Positions 35,078 to 43,067 are shown, counted from the first letter of the stretch. The stretch: 64,000 bases of DNA from Haloarchaeobius amylolyticus (GCF_026616195.1 NZ_JANHDH010000003.1:496001-560000), one strand, 5' to 3'. The notes: generated from the sequence alone by a model not told the origin. Made by a program: numbers and translations.

Positions 35078-35875
35078 TCAGGTGCCTGCGTCGGGGTCGA
35101 AGGCCCCGACGTCCAGTGGTGTCGCCTCCGCCCGCAGTCGCTCGTACTCGTCGAGGACCCACTCCCGGACCGCGGGCGACTCCGTCACGACGATGCCCCG
35201 CGGGACCCCCTGCTCGTCGTCCGCGGAGATGATGGCCGTCTCGTCGTAGACGCCGACCTGGAAGGGCACCGACGGTCGCTCGAACAGTTCCAGCCCTCCC
35301 GTCTGGACCATCTCGACGACCTGCGCCCTGACGGTGTCGTTCGCCCGGATGGCGTCGGTCACCTCGGGGGTGACGACTCCTCTGGTGACGTGGGCCTCCG
35401 CCCGGGCGGCCTCGTGGCTAGAGGCGACGATCTCCGGCGAGACGGCGTGGACGACCATCGAGACGGTCGTCGCCGCTTCGAACAGCGCCGCGAGCCGGGA
35501 GATGTGCTGGTTCGGCGACGTCGGCGTCGGCGCGACGACCTCCGCGTCGTGGAGGACCGACACCTCGAAGTCGAACGCCCGGACCGGGAGGTACTCGAAG
35601 AGGTCCTCGAGGTGGCGTGTCGTGTCGACGACGTCGCGGAAGCGCTGGTAGGCCCTCGCGACCGTCTGGCCCGCCCGGGTCGCGCGATACCGGGTTCCCT
35701 CGCGCTCGACCCAGCCGCGAGCTTCGAGGTCGGTCGTGATGCGACCGATGGTCACCCGCGACGCGCCGATCCGGTCCCGGAGGCCGGCCCGGTCACATGG
35801 GGCGTCCACGAGGGCTGTCAGCACCGCTGCCCGGTTCGGCGCCCTGACGAGGAACGCGACGTCGTCCACACCCAT
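35078..35875 (-). CDS. winged-helix regulator with FilR1-type C-terminal domain
   Basis: This 265-residue protein has an N-terminal winged helix (RAPNRAAVLTALVDAPCDRA, then GASRVTIGRITTDLEARGWV) and a C-terminal sensor domain of the FilR1/methanogenesis-regulator middle type. Visible segments of that domain are SVLHDAEVVAPTPTSPNQHI, RGVVTPEVTDAIRANDTVR and PFQVGVYDETAIISADDE. Haloarchaea have many such regulators with unknown ligands. It lies upstream of the lipoprotein pair on the same strand, which it may control. Confidence 0.87.
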   Translation of the reverse strand: MGVDDVAFLVRAPNRAAVLTALVDAPCDRAGLRDRIGASRVTIGRITTDLEARGWVEREGTRYRATRAGQTVARAYQRFRDVVDTTRHLEDLFEYLPVRAFDFEVSVLHDAEVVAPTPTSPNQHISRLAALFEAATTVSMVVHAVSPEIVASSHEAARAEAHVTRGVVTPEVTDAIRANDTVRAQVVEMVQTGGLELFERPSVPFQVGVYDETAIISADDEQGVPRGIVVTESPAVREWVLDEYERLRAEATPLDVGAFDPDAGT

Positions 35876-35899
35876 GTCACCTCTCGCTCGCTGCGTGGC

Positions 35900-35908
35900 T
35901 ATAATACC
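35900..35908 (-). promoter_or_regulatory. TATA box of the FilR1-type regulator
   Basis: The minus strand reads GGTATTATAGCC with TATTATAG centred about 28 bp before the ATG at 35875, the spacing expected for a leaderless haloarchaeal transcript. Confidence 0.55.
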
Positions 35909-35966
35909 TCACCTCGCGTGAGTGTGGACGAGCGAGAACGAGTCCGAACACACCGCAGGCACCCAG

Positions 35967-36518
35967 CTACGGGAGCAACACGTCGGCTTCGGGGTTCTGG
36001 AACGGGTAGACGAGCAACTCCCCGCGCTTTCGCAGGTCGTCGATTCGTTCGGTGGCGCCCTGCCGGCTCATCCCCCCGAGGACGACCATCGCGTTCAGCA
36101 GGTGTTCCTTCGGGACGCGGGGATGGAACCGGCTGCTGGCGTCGGCCGCGGTCGGGTCGACGTCCTCCTGCATCACGGCGACGTACTCCCGGGGGTCCGT
36201 CTCGTCCGTCAACTTGTCGTGCCACGCCGGCGGGTAGTAGCTGATGCGGTCGTCGCCGACCTCGTGGACGGTCAGCCGGGACCAGCCATCGTCCGTGAGG
36301 TGGCGCTGGATCCGGCGTTCGAGTGCCTCGACGGTGAAGGGGGCGGCACCACCGAGGTCGTCGACGAGTGCCTGCGCGTAGGCGTCGAGGACCGCCCGCG
36401 GGAGTCCGGGTTCGTCGTGTGGGTGGCCGCCCTCGACGATCCTGACGAAGTCGGGGAAGGTGAGCCAGCGACCGCGCTGGAAGAGCGAGTCCAGCGTCCG
36501 TGAATCGAGCGAGACCAT
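35967..36518 (-). CDS. uncharacterised protein, 183 aa
   Basis: The ATG at 36518 is chosen over one three codons upstream because CTTATTCGG lies about 26 bp before it as a TATA element. The protein has a Trp/Phe-containing N-terminus (FQRGRWLTFPDFVRIVEGGH), a helical stretch with VLDAYAQALVDDLGGAAPF, and a possible winged-helix segment near the C-terminus (HLLNAMVVLGGMSRQGATER followed by IDDLRKRGELLVYP). A DNA-binding role is conceivable, but I assign no function. Confidence 0.7.
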   Translation of the reverse strand: MVSLDSRTLDSLFQRGRWLTFPDFVRIVEGGHPHDEPGLPRAVLDAYAQALVDDLGGAAPFTVEALERRIQRHLTDDGWSRLTVHEVGDDRISYYPPAWHDKLTDETDPREYVAVMQEDVDPTAADASSRFHPRVPKEHLLNAMVVLGGMSRQGATERIDDLRKRGELLVYPFQNPEADVLLP

Positions 36519-36657
36519 GGCTAGCATACGGTGGAGGGCCGAATAAGCGATTGCGACGGTCCACTGAGGAATCCGGCGGCGGGAGGTGCGCCCCCGGTTC
36601 GGACAGTGATACCTGTCCGGTAGATTGAAGACTGCACGGGCAGTCCGTCGACCTCCG

Positions 36658-37293
36658 ATGCACCTCGTCCTCGACTACGGCGGCGTCATCGTCGACCACG
36701 GCGACGAACGCGAACAGGCCCACGTCCTCGGCGTCGACCCCGAGACGGACCCCTATCCCGGCTGGCTCGCGTACTTCGCGTTCCGCGACGGCCTCGTCCA
36801 GAGTACGGCCGGGTACATCGACCTCCTCTCGACGCTCACGGGCGCCTCGGAGGCGTCGTGTCGGGAGTATCTCTCGAAGACGTGGCTCGACCCGACCTTC
36901 CCAGAGGAACACGTCGACCTCCTCCGGGACCTCGCGGGCGACCACACGCTCGTCCTCTTCGGGAACATGGCGCGCCCGTGGGTCGAGACGGTCCTCGCGG
37001 ACCACGACGTCCTGGACTGCTTCGACGACCTCGTCGTCTCGTCGGACCTGCGACGGTCGAAGCCCCATCCCAGAGGCTACTACGAGTGTCTCCCCGAGGG
37101 CGACGACCCGGTCGCCTTCGTCAGCGACGAGTACAACGAGGACCTCATGATGGGCGAGACCGTCGGGATGACCTCTGTGTGGGTCGAGAACGAGGACGAC
37201 GAGCCGCCGTACCGGGAGCCAGACGTGACGATATCCAGCCTCGCCGAGCTGCCGGCGGTCCTGCCGACCCTGCAAGAGCGCTCCGGGCAGTAG
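36658..37293 (+). CDS. HAD-superfamily hydrolase
   Basis: This 211-residue protein starts MHLVLDYGGVIVDHGDE, the HAD motif I in the DxxGV form. It continues with a helical cap, motif II (VLFGNMARPW, with Asn in place of the usual Ser/Thr neighbourhood), the motif III Lys in RRSKPHPRGYY, and the motif IV acidic pair in FVSDEYNEDLMMG. It is most like the haloacid-dehalogenase/YjjG-type small-molecule phosphatases; the second catalytic Asp of motif I is replaced by Gly, so phosphatase activity is uncertain. Confidence 0.82.
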   Translation: MHLVLDYGGVIVDHGDEREQAHVLGVDPETDPYPGWLAYFAFRDGLVQSTAGYIDLLSTLTGASEASCREYLSKTWLDPTFPEEHVDLLRDLAGDHTLVLFGNMARPWVETVLADHDVLDCFDDLVVSSDLRRSKPHPRGYYECLPEGDDPVAFVSDEYNEDLMMGETVGMTSVWVENEDDEPPYREPDVTISSLAELPAVLPTLQERSGQ

Positions 37294-37375
37294 TTCCGCC
37301 GGGGTATTCTGCCGGCCTGTACTCGCACGACCGCCGCACCGTTCCTCACCTCGATAGCGACAGGGGGACCCCTAG

Positions 37376-37420
37376 ATATTTAAAGGTGTAAAACAAGCTT
37401 TACTGTAAAGGTAGCTTTAC
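37376..37420 (+). promoter_or_regulatory. TATA box with two tandem palindromic operators
   Basis: ATATTTAAA at about 37376-37384 is a TATA element. It is followed by GTAAAA-CAAG-CTTTAC (37388-37403, one mismatch from perfect symmetry) and GTAAAG-GTAG-CTTTAC (37405-37420, perfect), spaced 17 bp. They lie just before the DUF2178/XRE operon and are the probable binding sites of the XRE repressor encoded there. Confidence 0.75.
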
Positions 37421-37438
37421 ACGCTGCCGGCACGACCC

Positions 37439-37846
37439 ATGACGCTCACCGAAACCGACGCGACCGACGAACTGACGTACCGACGACTCTACATCGGCCT
37501 CTGGATACTCTCGGGGGTCGCCCTCGGGGCACTCGTCGCCCTGGGCGAACCCCTCGCCGGCGTTGCAGCCTTCGTCGCCTGTGCGGTCGGCGCACTGGTG
37601 CTCTTCAGACGCTACAGCGGCCCACTGTTCGACGAACGCGACCAGCGACAGCAGGAGGCCGCGAGCCAGCGCACCCTCGCCATCATGGGCATGAGTTCGG
37701 CCGTCGTGTTCCCGACCGTGACCGCCCTGTGGGGGCTCGGTATCATCGAGTGGCCGGTCTGGCTGACCCCCATCGCGTTCTTCGTGGCCGCCCTCTCGTT
37801 CGTCCACGTCGGCTCGACGATGTACGAGGCGTCGAACACCGCATGA
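37439..37846 (+). CDS. DUF2178-type four-helix membrane protein
   Basis: This 135-residue protein has four membrane helices in two hairpins separated by a hydrophilic loop with FRRYSGPLFDERDQRQQEAA. The PLFDERDQR element is the hallmark of DUF2178 proteins, which usually occur, as here, directly before a small XRE regulator. The stop overlaps the start of the next gene (ATGA). In other prokaryotes the pair behaves like a membrane-linked regulatory module of unknown signal. Confidence 0.87.
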   Translation: MTLTETDATDELTYRRLYIGLWILSGVALGALVALGEPLAGVAAFVACAVGALVLFRRYSGPLFDERDQRQQEAASQRTLAIMGMSSAVVFPTVTALWGLGIIEWPVWLTPIAFFVAALSFVHVGSTMYEASNTA

Positions 37847-38055
37847 ACAACAGCCTCCGGGAGTACCGCGAGGAGAAAGACATGACCCAGGGTGACCTCG
37901 CCTCGGCCGTCGACGTCACCCGCCAGACCATCAACAGCATCGAACGCGGCCGGTACAACCCGTCGCTGGAACTGGCGTTCGAGCTCGCGGCGTTCTTCGA
38001 GTGCCAGATAGAGGACCTGTTCCACCCGGAGACGGGCGAAGACGGGAAGGGGTGA
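37843..38055 (+). CDS. XRE-family helix-turn-helix regulator, 70 aa
   Basis: This short Cro/C1-type protein begins MNNSLREYREEKDMTQGDLA and has the recognition region VDVTRQTINSIERGRYNPSL followed by ELAAFFECQIEDLFHPE, the YozG-like pattern. It is translationally coupled to the DUF2178 gene by a 4-bp overlap and probably binds the tandem palindromes at 37388-37420 to repress its own operon. Confidence 0.93.
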   Translation: MNNSLREYREEKDMTQGDLASAVDVTRQTINSIERGRYNPSLELAFELAAFFECQIEDLFHPETGEDGKG

Positions 38056-38132
38056 CCGGAGACGGGTGACCGGACTCCGATACGAGCCACCACCCAAACG
38101 CCGAAGTGGCCGCCGTGCGGACCTCGACCCGT

Positions 38133-38768
38133 ATGCCCTCCCTGCTCGAACGACTGCTCGGCGACGAGACCAGCGACGAAGAGGTCGACCTCGAATCGCG
38201 CCAGGAGACGGCCGACGACGCCCTGACGCAGGCCATCGACCGCGGTGGCTACGCCGTCGAGGACTGCGGCGTCACCGGCGTCGCGGTCGTCAACGAAGGC
38301 CCCGACGGGGAGCCCGTGACGGTCCCCATCGCCCGGTTCTCCCTCGGCGAGGACGTCGAGGACCCCGACATGGACCTCGTCTGGACCCTCGTCGGCGAGG
38401 CCGCAGACGCGTTGCAGGGCCCCTTCGACGACGTGTTCGTCCGCCACTTCGACGTGCAGTTCACCTTCGATGGCGACGAGCTGTTCGAGGCCGAGGAGTG
38501 TCGGCGCGTCGCGCTCACGACCGAACTCGTGGACCGCTACGCGAGCGACCCCGGCTTCGACGTGGGGTCGCTCCGCGACGCCGTGACGGACGCGGACGAC
38601 ATCGACGACGAGGTCGCCCCGGTCGCGTGGGGCGAGTGCAAGGACTACAGTAACGCGACGAACGCCGCGGTCGTCTTCGGCGGGACCGCCGCCGCTGCCG
38701 GCGCCAGTGCGAGTGCGGCGAGCTGTGCCGGGGCGGGAGCCGCGGGCGGCGCCGGTGGCGGCTGCTGA
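38133..38768 (+). CDS. uncharacterised protein with Ala/Gly/Cys-rich tail
   Basis: The ATG at 38133 gives 211 residues starting MPSLLERLLGDETSDEEVDL; an upstream ATG adds nine untypical residues. The main body to about residue 175 is an acidic alpha/beta domain (VRHFDVQFTFDGDELFEAEE). The last 30 residues switch to a low-complexity small-residue tail (GGTAAAAGASASAASCAGAG and then AAGGAGGGC), ending in cysteine. The tail might insert in a membrane, bind metal or be lipid-modified; none of these is established. Family not recognised. Confidence 0.65.
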   Translation: MPSLLERLLGDETSDEEVDLESRQETADDALTQAIDRGGYAVEDCGVTGVAVVNEGPDGEPVTVPIARFSLGEDVEDPDMDLVWTLVGEAADALQGPFDDVFVRHFDVQFTFDGDELFEAEECRRVALTTELVDRYASDPGFDVGSLRDAVTDADDIDDEVAPVAWGECKDYSNATNAAVVFGGTAAAAGASASAASCAGAGAAGGAGGGC

Positions 38769-38806
38769 CGCTCGCGTCGAATCGTCGAAAGAAAGACAGC
38801 GACCGA

Positions 38807-40396
38807 TTATCGCTCGCCTGGTTTCTCCTCGCGCCGGGGGCCGCGCTCGGCCCCGTCCTCCGGCATCGGCCCGCCGCCCATCGGGCCGCCTTCACCCATC
38901 GACCAGTCGTCCATGGGGCCGGGCTCTCCCATCGGCGGGCGTGGACCACCGGGACCCATCGGGCCGGGGACGCGCGCGTTCGGGTCGTAGGGGTCCGGCG
39001 TGCCCGGCCGGATGGGCGGCTCGACGGCGAGGCTCTCCTCGAACTCGTCGGCCACGTCGAACAGCTGGTCCACGAGGAACCCGGCCTCGGTCGAGATGTC
39101 ACGCTCCTCCCGGGGGTCCGCCTCGACGTTGACGATCCGGGGCGACCCGAGTTGCTGGAGCGTGCCGGTCTCGGGGTCGACCCACGAGAAGTGACACTTG
39201 AAGCGCTGCCACTTCACCGCGACCAGCTCGTGATTCACGACGATTGGGAAGCCCTCGCGCGCCGATTCCGCCGACTTCGCGGAGAACAGGCGACGCTGGT
39301 CGAGGCCGTCGACGATCCGATCGTCCGGGAAGCCGACGCCCGCGATGGCGGCCAGCGTCGTCGGCACGTCCACCGCGTGGACGACCTCGTTGCTCACCGT
39401 CATCGGCGGGACGGCCCCGGGCCAGTTCGCGACGAAGGGAACCCGGAGTCCGCCCTCCAGCGCCGAGCCGGCGGTCCCGCGGAACGGGCCGACGACCGTC
39501 TCGGCGACGGCCGGGTCGGTCGGGGCCGACGCGCTCGTCACGACGACGACCGTCTGCTGGTCGATGCCGGCCTCCTCGAGGGCGCGCAGGAGCTGACCGA
39601 CGCGGTGGTCGAGTTCCAGCAGCCGGTCTGCGACCGGCCCGTTGCCCGAGCGACCCTCGAAGGCCGGGTGGGGAACGACCGGCTCGGCGAGGCCGGTGAA
39701 GGAGACGGTCGCGAAGAACGGCGTCCCGGCCTCGGCCTGCCAGTCGACGAACTCGACGACGCGCTCGGTGAGCGTCTCGTCGAAGGTCGCCCGGGTGGCC
39801 TCGTCGAACGATTCGACCTCCGTCGGTGTCTCGCCGGCGTCACCCTCCAGGACCACGGGGACGTCCATCGTCGCCTGGTCGAAGGCCGGGTTCGCGGTGT
39901 AGCTCGCGACCGCCGGCCCGTCGACGATACCGTACCACTCGTCGAAGCCCTGGTCGGTCGGGAACCGCCCCTGCTGGTCGCCGAGTTCCCAGGTCCCGAA
40001 GTAGCCGGTGGCGTAGCCCGCGCCCGTCAGCACCTCCGCGATGGTGGTCTCCCAGGTGGTCAGCCCGGTGAGTTCGCCCGGATACCCGGGGACGCCGGTC
40101 CCCGAGCGGATCGGGTGCCGGCCGGTCATCATGGCAGAACGTGTCCCCTCCGCGGTCGGCTCGACGGAGAAGTTCGTCAGTTTGAGGCCCGTGCGGGCGA
40201 TGCTGTCGAGGTTCGGCGTCGGTGCCCCCAGCACCGCGCCACCCCCGTAACAGCCGGGGTGGCCGTAGCCGAGCCCGTCCGCGAGGACGAGCAGGAGGTT
40301 CGCGGGCGTCGTCCCGCCGTCCGTGCGCGGTTCGGCGCGTGGGCGTTCTGCCGGGACTGTCAGCTGGGTCGTCGTGGAAGGCTGTCGTCGTGTCAT
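38807..40396 (-). CDS. sulfatase-fold protein lacking catalytic residues
   Basis: This 529-residue protein keeps the sulfatase layout. LLVLADGLGYGHPGCYGG replaces the metal Asp-Asp with Asp40-Gly41. The formylglycine motif CxPSR is A-E-G-T-R (Ala82 to Arg86) before SAMMTGRHP. GKWHLG is GTWELG (134-139), and TSDNG is TSASAP (287-292). Fold motifs such as DQGFDEWYG are intact, so it is probably an expressed pseudo-enzyme and not a random relic. The C-terminal 55 residues are a Pro/Gly/Met-rich tail. There is no signal peptide from the start at 40396; longer starts add atypical sequence. Confidence 0.82.
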   Translation of the reverse strand: MTRRQPSTTTQLTVPAERPRAEPRTDGGTTPANLLLVLADGLGYGHPGCYGGGAVLGAPTPNLDSIARTGLKLTNFSVEPTAEGTRSAMMTGRHPIRSGTGVPGYPGELTGLTTWETTIAEVLTGAGYATGYFGTWELGDQQGRFPTDQGFDEWYGIVDGPAVASYTANPAFDQATMDVPVVLEGDAGETPTEVESFDEATRATFDETLTERVVEFVDWQAEAGTPFFATVSFTGLAEPVVPHPAFEGRSGNGPVADRLLELDHRVGQLLRALEEAGIDQQTVVVVTSASAPTDPAVAETVVGPFRGTAGSALEGGLRVPFVANWPGAVPPMTVSNEVVHAVDVPTTLAAIAGVGFPDDRIVDGLDQRRLFSAKSAESAREGFPIVVNHELVAVKWQRFKCHFSWVDPETGTLQQLGSPRIVNVEADPREERDISTEAGFLVDQLFDVADEFEESLAVEPPIRPGTPDPYDPNARVPGPMGPGGPRPPMGEPGPMDDWSMGEGGPMGGGPMPEDGAERGPRREEKPGER

Positions 40397-41230
40397 AGAG
40401 AGATACCCCCCGACCGGAGTCCGCGACCGCCCCGTGGCCGTCTCCGCGCCGGGGGCGGGGCCAGCGACTGGCCGCCGTGAGCCGCGACGCGAGGGAGCGC
40501 TCGCGCTCCGGAAGGTCACCTGTAACTAGCCCCACGGAGACGTATAGCAGATACTGGGTGAGGACTGAGTTATCACCGGAAGGAACCGTCTTCGCGGACG
40601 GGAGGTCGCGGGCCGAGGACGCCGCCGGCTAGCGAACGTCGTTACCAGCCGGTAGGGGAATCACCGGTCGGAAAGTGGACAGGTTATCTATCGGGGGCAC
40701 CTACGAGATAGTGAGGGTGAGGAAATCACCCGACAGGCAGCATCGAACCGGGGCGCCAGTCTGCCATACTCTACCACGGCCCCGCCGACGCGGTCTGCCA
40801 CCCAGTGCCCTTTCGGCCGACGTGGGCTGCCACCCACGCCGGCCACGTCGCTCATCCGGGTCTGCCACCCGATGACCGACCCGACGCTACATTCTCCAGA
40901 GAGAAGTCCTCCTTGTCGAGTTCTCAGCCATCGACCGCCGGCTACGACGCACGCTGTCGGTCGATACGATGGACCCGTCGCTGGCGGGTGCAGGACAGCG
41001 AAAAAGCGACAGATGTGGAAGTGGATCGGCTCACGCGCGCCAACTCGTGAAGCCGTGTACACGATTGTAGGTTACAGTTAAGTAAGTACTCCACAATGCA
41101 ACTGTTGCCCCCTTTCCTCATCATCGACGCTCCGAGACCCGCCCGGCCAGCGTCGAGACGGCCCGGGAGCGTTCCCAGTCGATGGACACCACCCCCCAAA
41201 GATAAGCCCCCCTCGGGTGTAACGCGTGGT
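40397..41230. other. 834-bp gene-free region with tRNA-like scrap and CTGCCACCC repeats
   Basis: No convincing protein gene is seen. The motif CTGCCACCC occurs three times (about 40795, 40827 and 40862). On the minus strand, 40741-40777 holds a T-loop-like GGTTCGATG and a D-arm-like GTGGTAGAG sequence without an anticodon arm. Near 41070 the sequence GTTACAGTTAAGTAAGTA is AT-rich and could be a promoter for the UspA gene at 41231. Confidence 0.4.
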
Positions 41231-41623
41231 ATGTACGAGGTACTGCTCGCAGTCGATTCCGACGAGGAACGTGCCCGCGCACAGGCAGAGGCCGTCGCAG
41301 ACATGCCCGGCAAGGACGAGGTCTCGGTGACCCTGTTCCACGTGTTCAAGGACAACCCCGAGGGGGCGTCGGTGTCCCAGCTCAGCACCGTCCGACAGGT
41401 CCGGGAGATACTCGAGGAGGCCGGGATGGAGACCGAACTCGCGGAGTCCAGCGGGAACGCGGCCGTCGAGATCGTCGAGCACGCGAAGGAGATCGACGCG
41501 GACTGCATCTGCGTGAGTGGGCGCAAGCGCTCGCCGGCCGGCAAGGCCCTGTTCGGGTCGACCGCACAGGGCGTCATCCTCGACGCCGAGCGGCCGGTCC
41601 TCGTGGCCCCGCCGCAGGGCTGA
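41231..41623 (+). CDS. universal stress protein UspA family
   Basis: From the ATG at 41231 this 130-residue protein reads MYEVLLAVDSDEERARAQAE, with the nucleotide-loop Asp. Near the end CVSGRKRSPAGKALFGSTAQ gives a GxxxxGS-type ATP-binding motif. The middle segment VSQLSTVRQVREILEEAG is helical as expected. Earlier in-frame starts give non-protein-like sequence. It is monocistronic as far as can be seen. Confidence 0.93.
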   Translation: MYEVLLAVDSDEERARAQAEAVADMPGKDEVSVTLFHVFKDNPEGASVSQLSTVRQVREILEEAGMETELAESSGNAAVEIVEHAKEIDADCICVSGRKRSPAGKALFGSTAQGVILDAERPVLVAPPQG

Positions 41624-41796
41624 CGACTACTGTCGGGGTGGCCAGCGCGGTGGGACCGCCCGGTCGAGAGTGACTATTCTGCGACCGGGGCACGGCCGTC
41701 GCCACATCGGGCGACCGGCCAGTTCTCGTATTCCTCCTCCAGAGTCGTCTGTACGAGTCGACAGCACTTGTCCAGGGGCCTCGCTGTGTCGGCGTG

Positions 41797-41851
41797 GAGG
41801 GCCGAAGGCAGCGGGTTGAGGGCCGAAGCGACCATGAGTGGAGGGCCGAAG
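41797..41851. repeat. three short direct repeats of GAGGGCCGAAG
   Basis: The 11-mer GAGGGCCGAAG occurs at 41797-41807, 41818-41828 and 41841-41851 with 21- and 23-bp spacing, in the 250-bp gap between the UspA stop and the HNH-like gene stop. No function is apparent. Confidence 0.7.
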
Positions 41852-41874
41852 CGTCAGCAGGATTCCGCCCCAGC

Positions 41875-42660
41875 TCAGGCGTCCTGCAGGTCGACACAGG
41901 GCTCGAAGCCGCCGCCGATGACCGTGTCCTCGTCGACCGCCTGCTCCCGGTAGCTGTCGCGTTCGTGTGCGGTCAGCAGCTCCCACCGCTGGCTGAGCCG
42001 GCGCTGCATCGTCGAACAGGCCTGCTGCTCGTCGAGGACGAGTTCCTCGCCGAGCGCGACCGCGACCGCGGCGTCGGTCGTCCGGGCGAGACAGGCGTCC
42101 CGGGCGACCGGCTGGTTGACGCCGGTCCGCCCGTCTGTCGAGACGTCGACCCGGCCGGCCAGCTGCTCGCGGAGCCAGACCTCCCGGCCGGTCAGGGGCA
42201 GGCGCTCGACCGCGACGCGAGGGTCGCAGGTCCACACCGGGAACTGCGGCGCGTTCTCGTACTGGGTCCCGAAGGCGCCGATGTCCTCGGGGCAGTCCGT
42301 CGTCAGCAGGTCGTAACACGGCTCGCAGACCGCGACGAGGTTCGCCAGCGCCCACTCCTCGCCACGGCCCGTGGCCGTCGCCAGCGAGTAGAGGTACCCC
42401 ACCTCCAGGTCGGGCGTCGTGCTGTCTCCGATGCGGCAGGCACAGCGCCCGCAGCGGTGCCCGTAGAACGCGAGCATCGCGGCGCGTCGCTCGCTGTAGT
42501 CCGGCGGGGCGTCGTCCTTCCCCGTGCGGGGGTCGGTACAGCCCGCGTCGAACTCGCGGTCGACATCGTACTCGTGGTACAGGTGCGAGCGGTCGTCGAC
42601 GAGGTGTGCGAGGTTGTACGGTGCCTGTGCGGGGTCGGGCGCGAACGTGAAGTCGGTCAT
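41875..42660 (-). CDS. HNH-like zinc-finger protein
   Basis: This 261-residue protein has, at about residues 60-120, a pattern like an HNH nuclease finger: RRAAMLAFYGHRCGRC (first CxxC), LEVGYLYSLATATGRG where the catalytic DHI/EHI strand normally is, and NLVAVCEPCYDLL (second CxxC preceded by Asn-Leu). The first catalytic His appears replaced by Tyr (VGYLY), so nuclease activity is doubtful. The C-terminal half (RRLSQRWELLTAHERDSYRE) is helical and unlike anything I recognise. Free Cys residues are abundant. Confidence 0.65.
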   Translation of the reverse strand: MTDFTFAPDPAQAPYNLAHLVDDRSHLYHEYDVDREFDAGCTDPRTGKDDAPPDYSERRAAMLAFYGHRCGRCACRIGDSTTPDLEVGYLYSLATATGRGEEWALANLVAVCEPCYDLLTTDCPEDIGAFGTQYENAPQFPVWTCDPRVAVERLPLTGREVWLREQLAGRVDVSTDGRTGVNQPVARDACLARTTDAAVAVALGEELVLDEQQACSTMQRRLSQRWELLTAHERDSYREQAVDEDTVIGGGFEPCVDLQDA

Positions 42661-42808
42661 CGTGTTGGATGGAGTCGTGACTGGGCGGTCGACGGGCGAT
42701 GCGAGAACGTCCGCGCAGGCGACACGTCACCCTCGGGTGCTGGGTGCGTGTGCCCGGTGCGGACGCCGCCGGCTGACGGGTGGTGTCGCCGACGTGCCGG
42801 AACCGACT

Positions 42809-42910
42809 TCAGTAGAAGACCGGCGTACCAGTGGCTGAGGTGGACGCTTCGTCCCCGTGTGCCGTGTAGCGGTGGTCGCCGCCGGTGCGGGCCTCGTTAC
42901 CCGCAACCAT
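42809..42910 (-). CDS. possible 33-aa small protein
   Basis: An ATG at 42908-42910 opens a frame of MVAGNEARTGGDHRYTAHGD followed by EASTSATGTPVFY and a stop. Immediately upstream are a 16-bp inverted repeat and AATTAAG, a TATA-like element, giving a plausible regulated promoter. Its short length means it could equally be a chance frame in the leader of the HNH-like gene 150 bp downstream. Confidence 0.4.
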   Translation of the reverse strand: MVAGNEARTGGDHRYTAHGDEASTSATGTPVFY

Positions 42911-42957
42911 GGTACGCGTCATGTACACTGACGTACACAGGGTACCCTCTTAATTTT
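42911..42957 (-). promoter_or_regulatory. nested inverted repeat beside a TATA-like element
   Basis: TGTAC-ACTGAC-GTACA is a perfect inverted repeat at 42922-42937, nested inside GGTAC (42911-42915) and GTACC (42942-42946). On the minus strand AATTAAG follows at about 42950-42956 as the likely TATA element. It probably controls the small frame at 42910 and/or the HNH-like gene. Confidence 0.5.
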
Positions 42958-43067
42958 TTCTCTCACCCCTCAGCATTCAGGACAGTTCCGGAGCCGGTCC
43001 TGTCCCGGATGGATTCAGGAAAGGACGCGGGTGGTGGAGTGTGTCTAGCCCGGGAGCGGTCGGCGGT

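Noticed and set aside
40741-40777. Intact tRNA gene on the minus strand
   Set aside because: T-loop- and D-arm-like strings are present but no anticodon stem-loop or matching acceptor stem, so it is not annotated as a tRNA.
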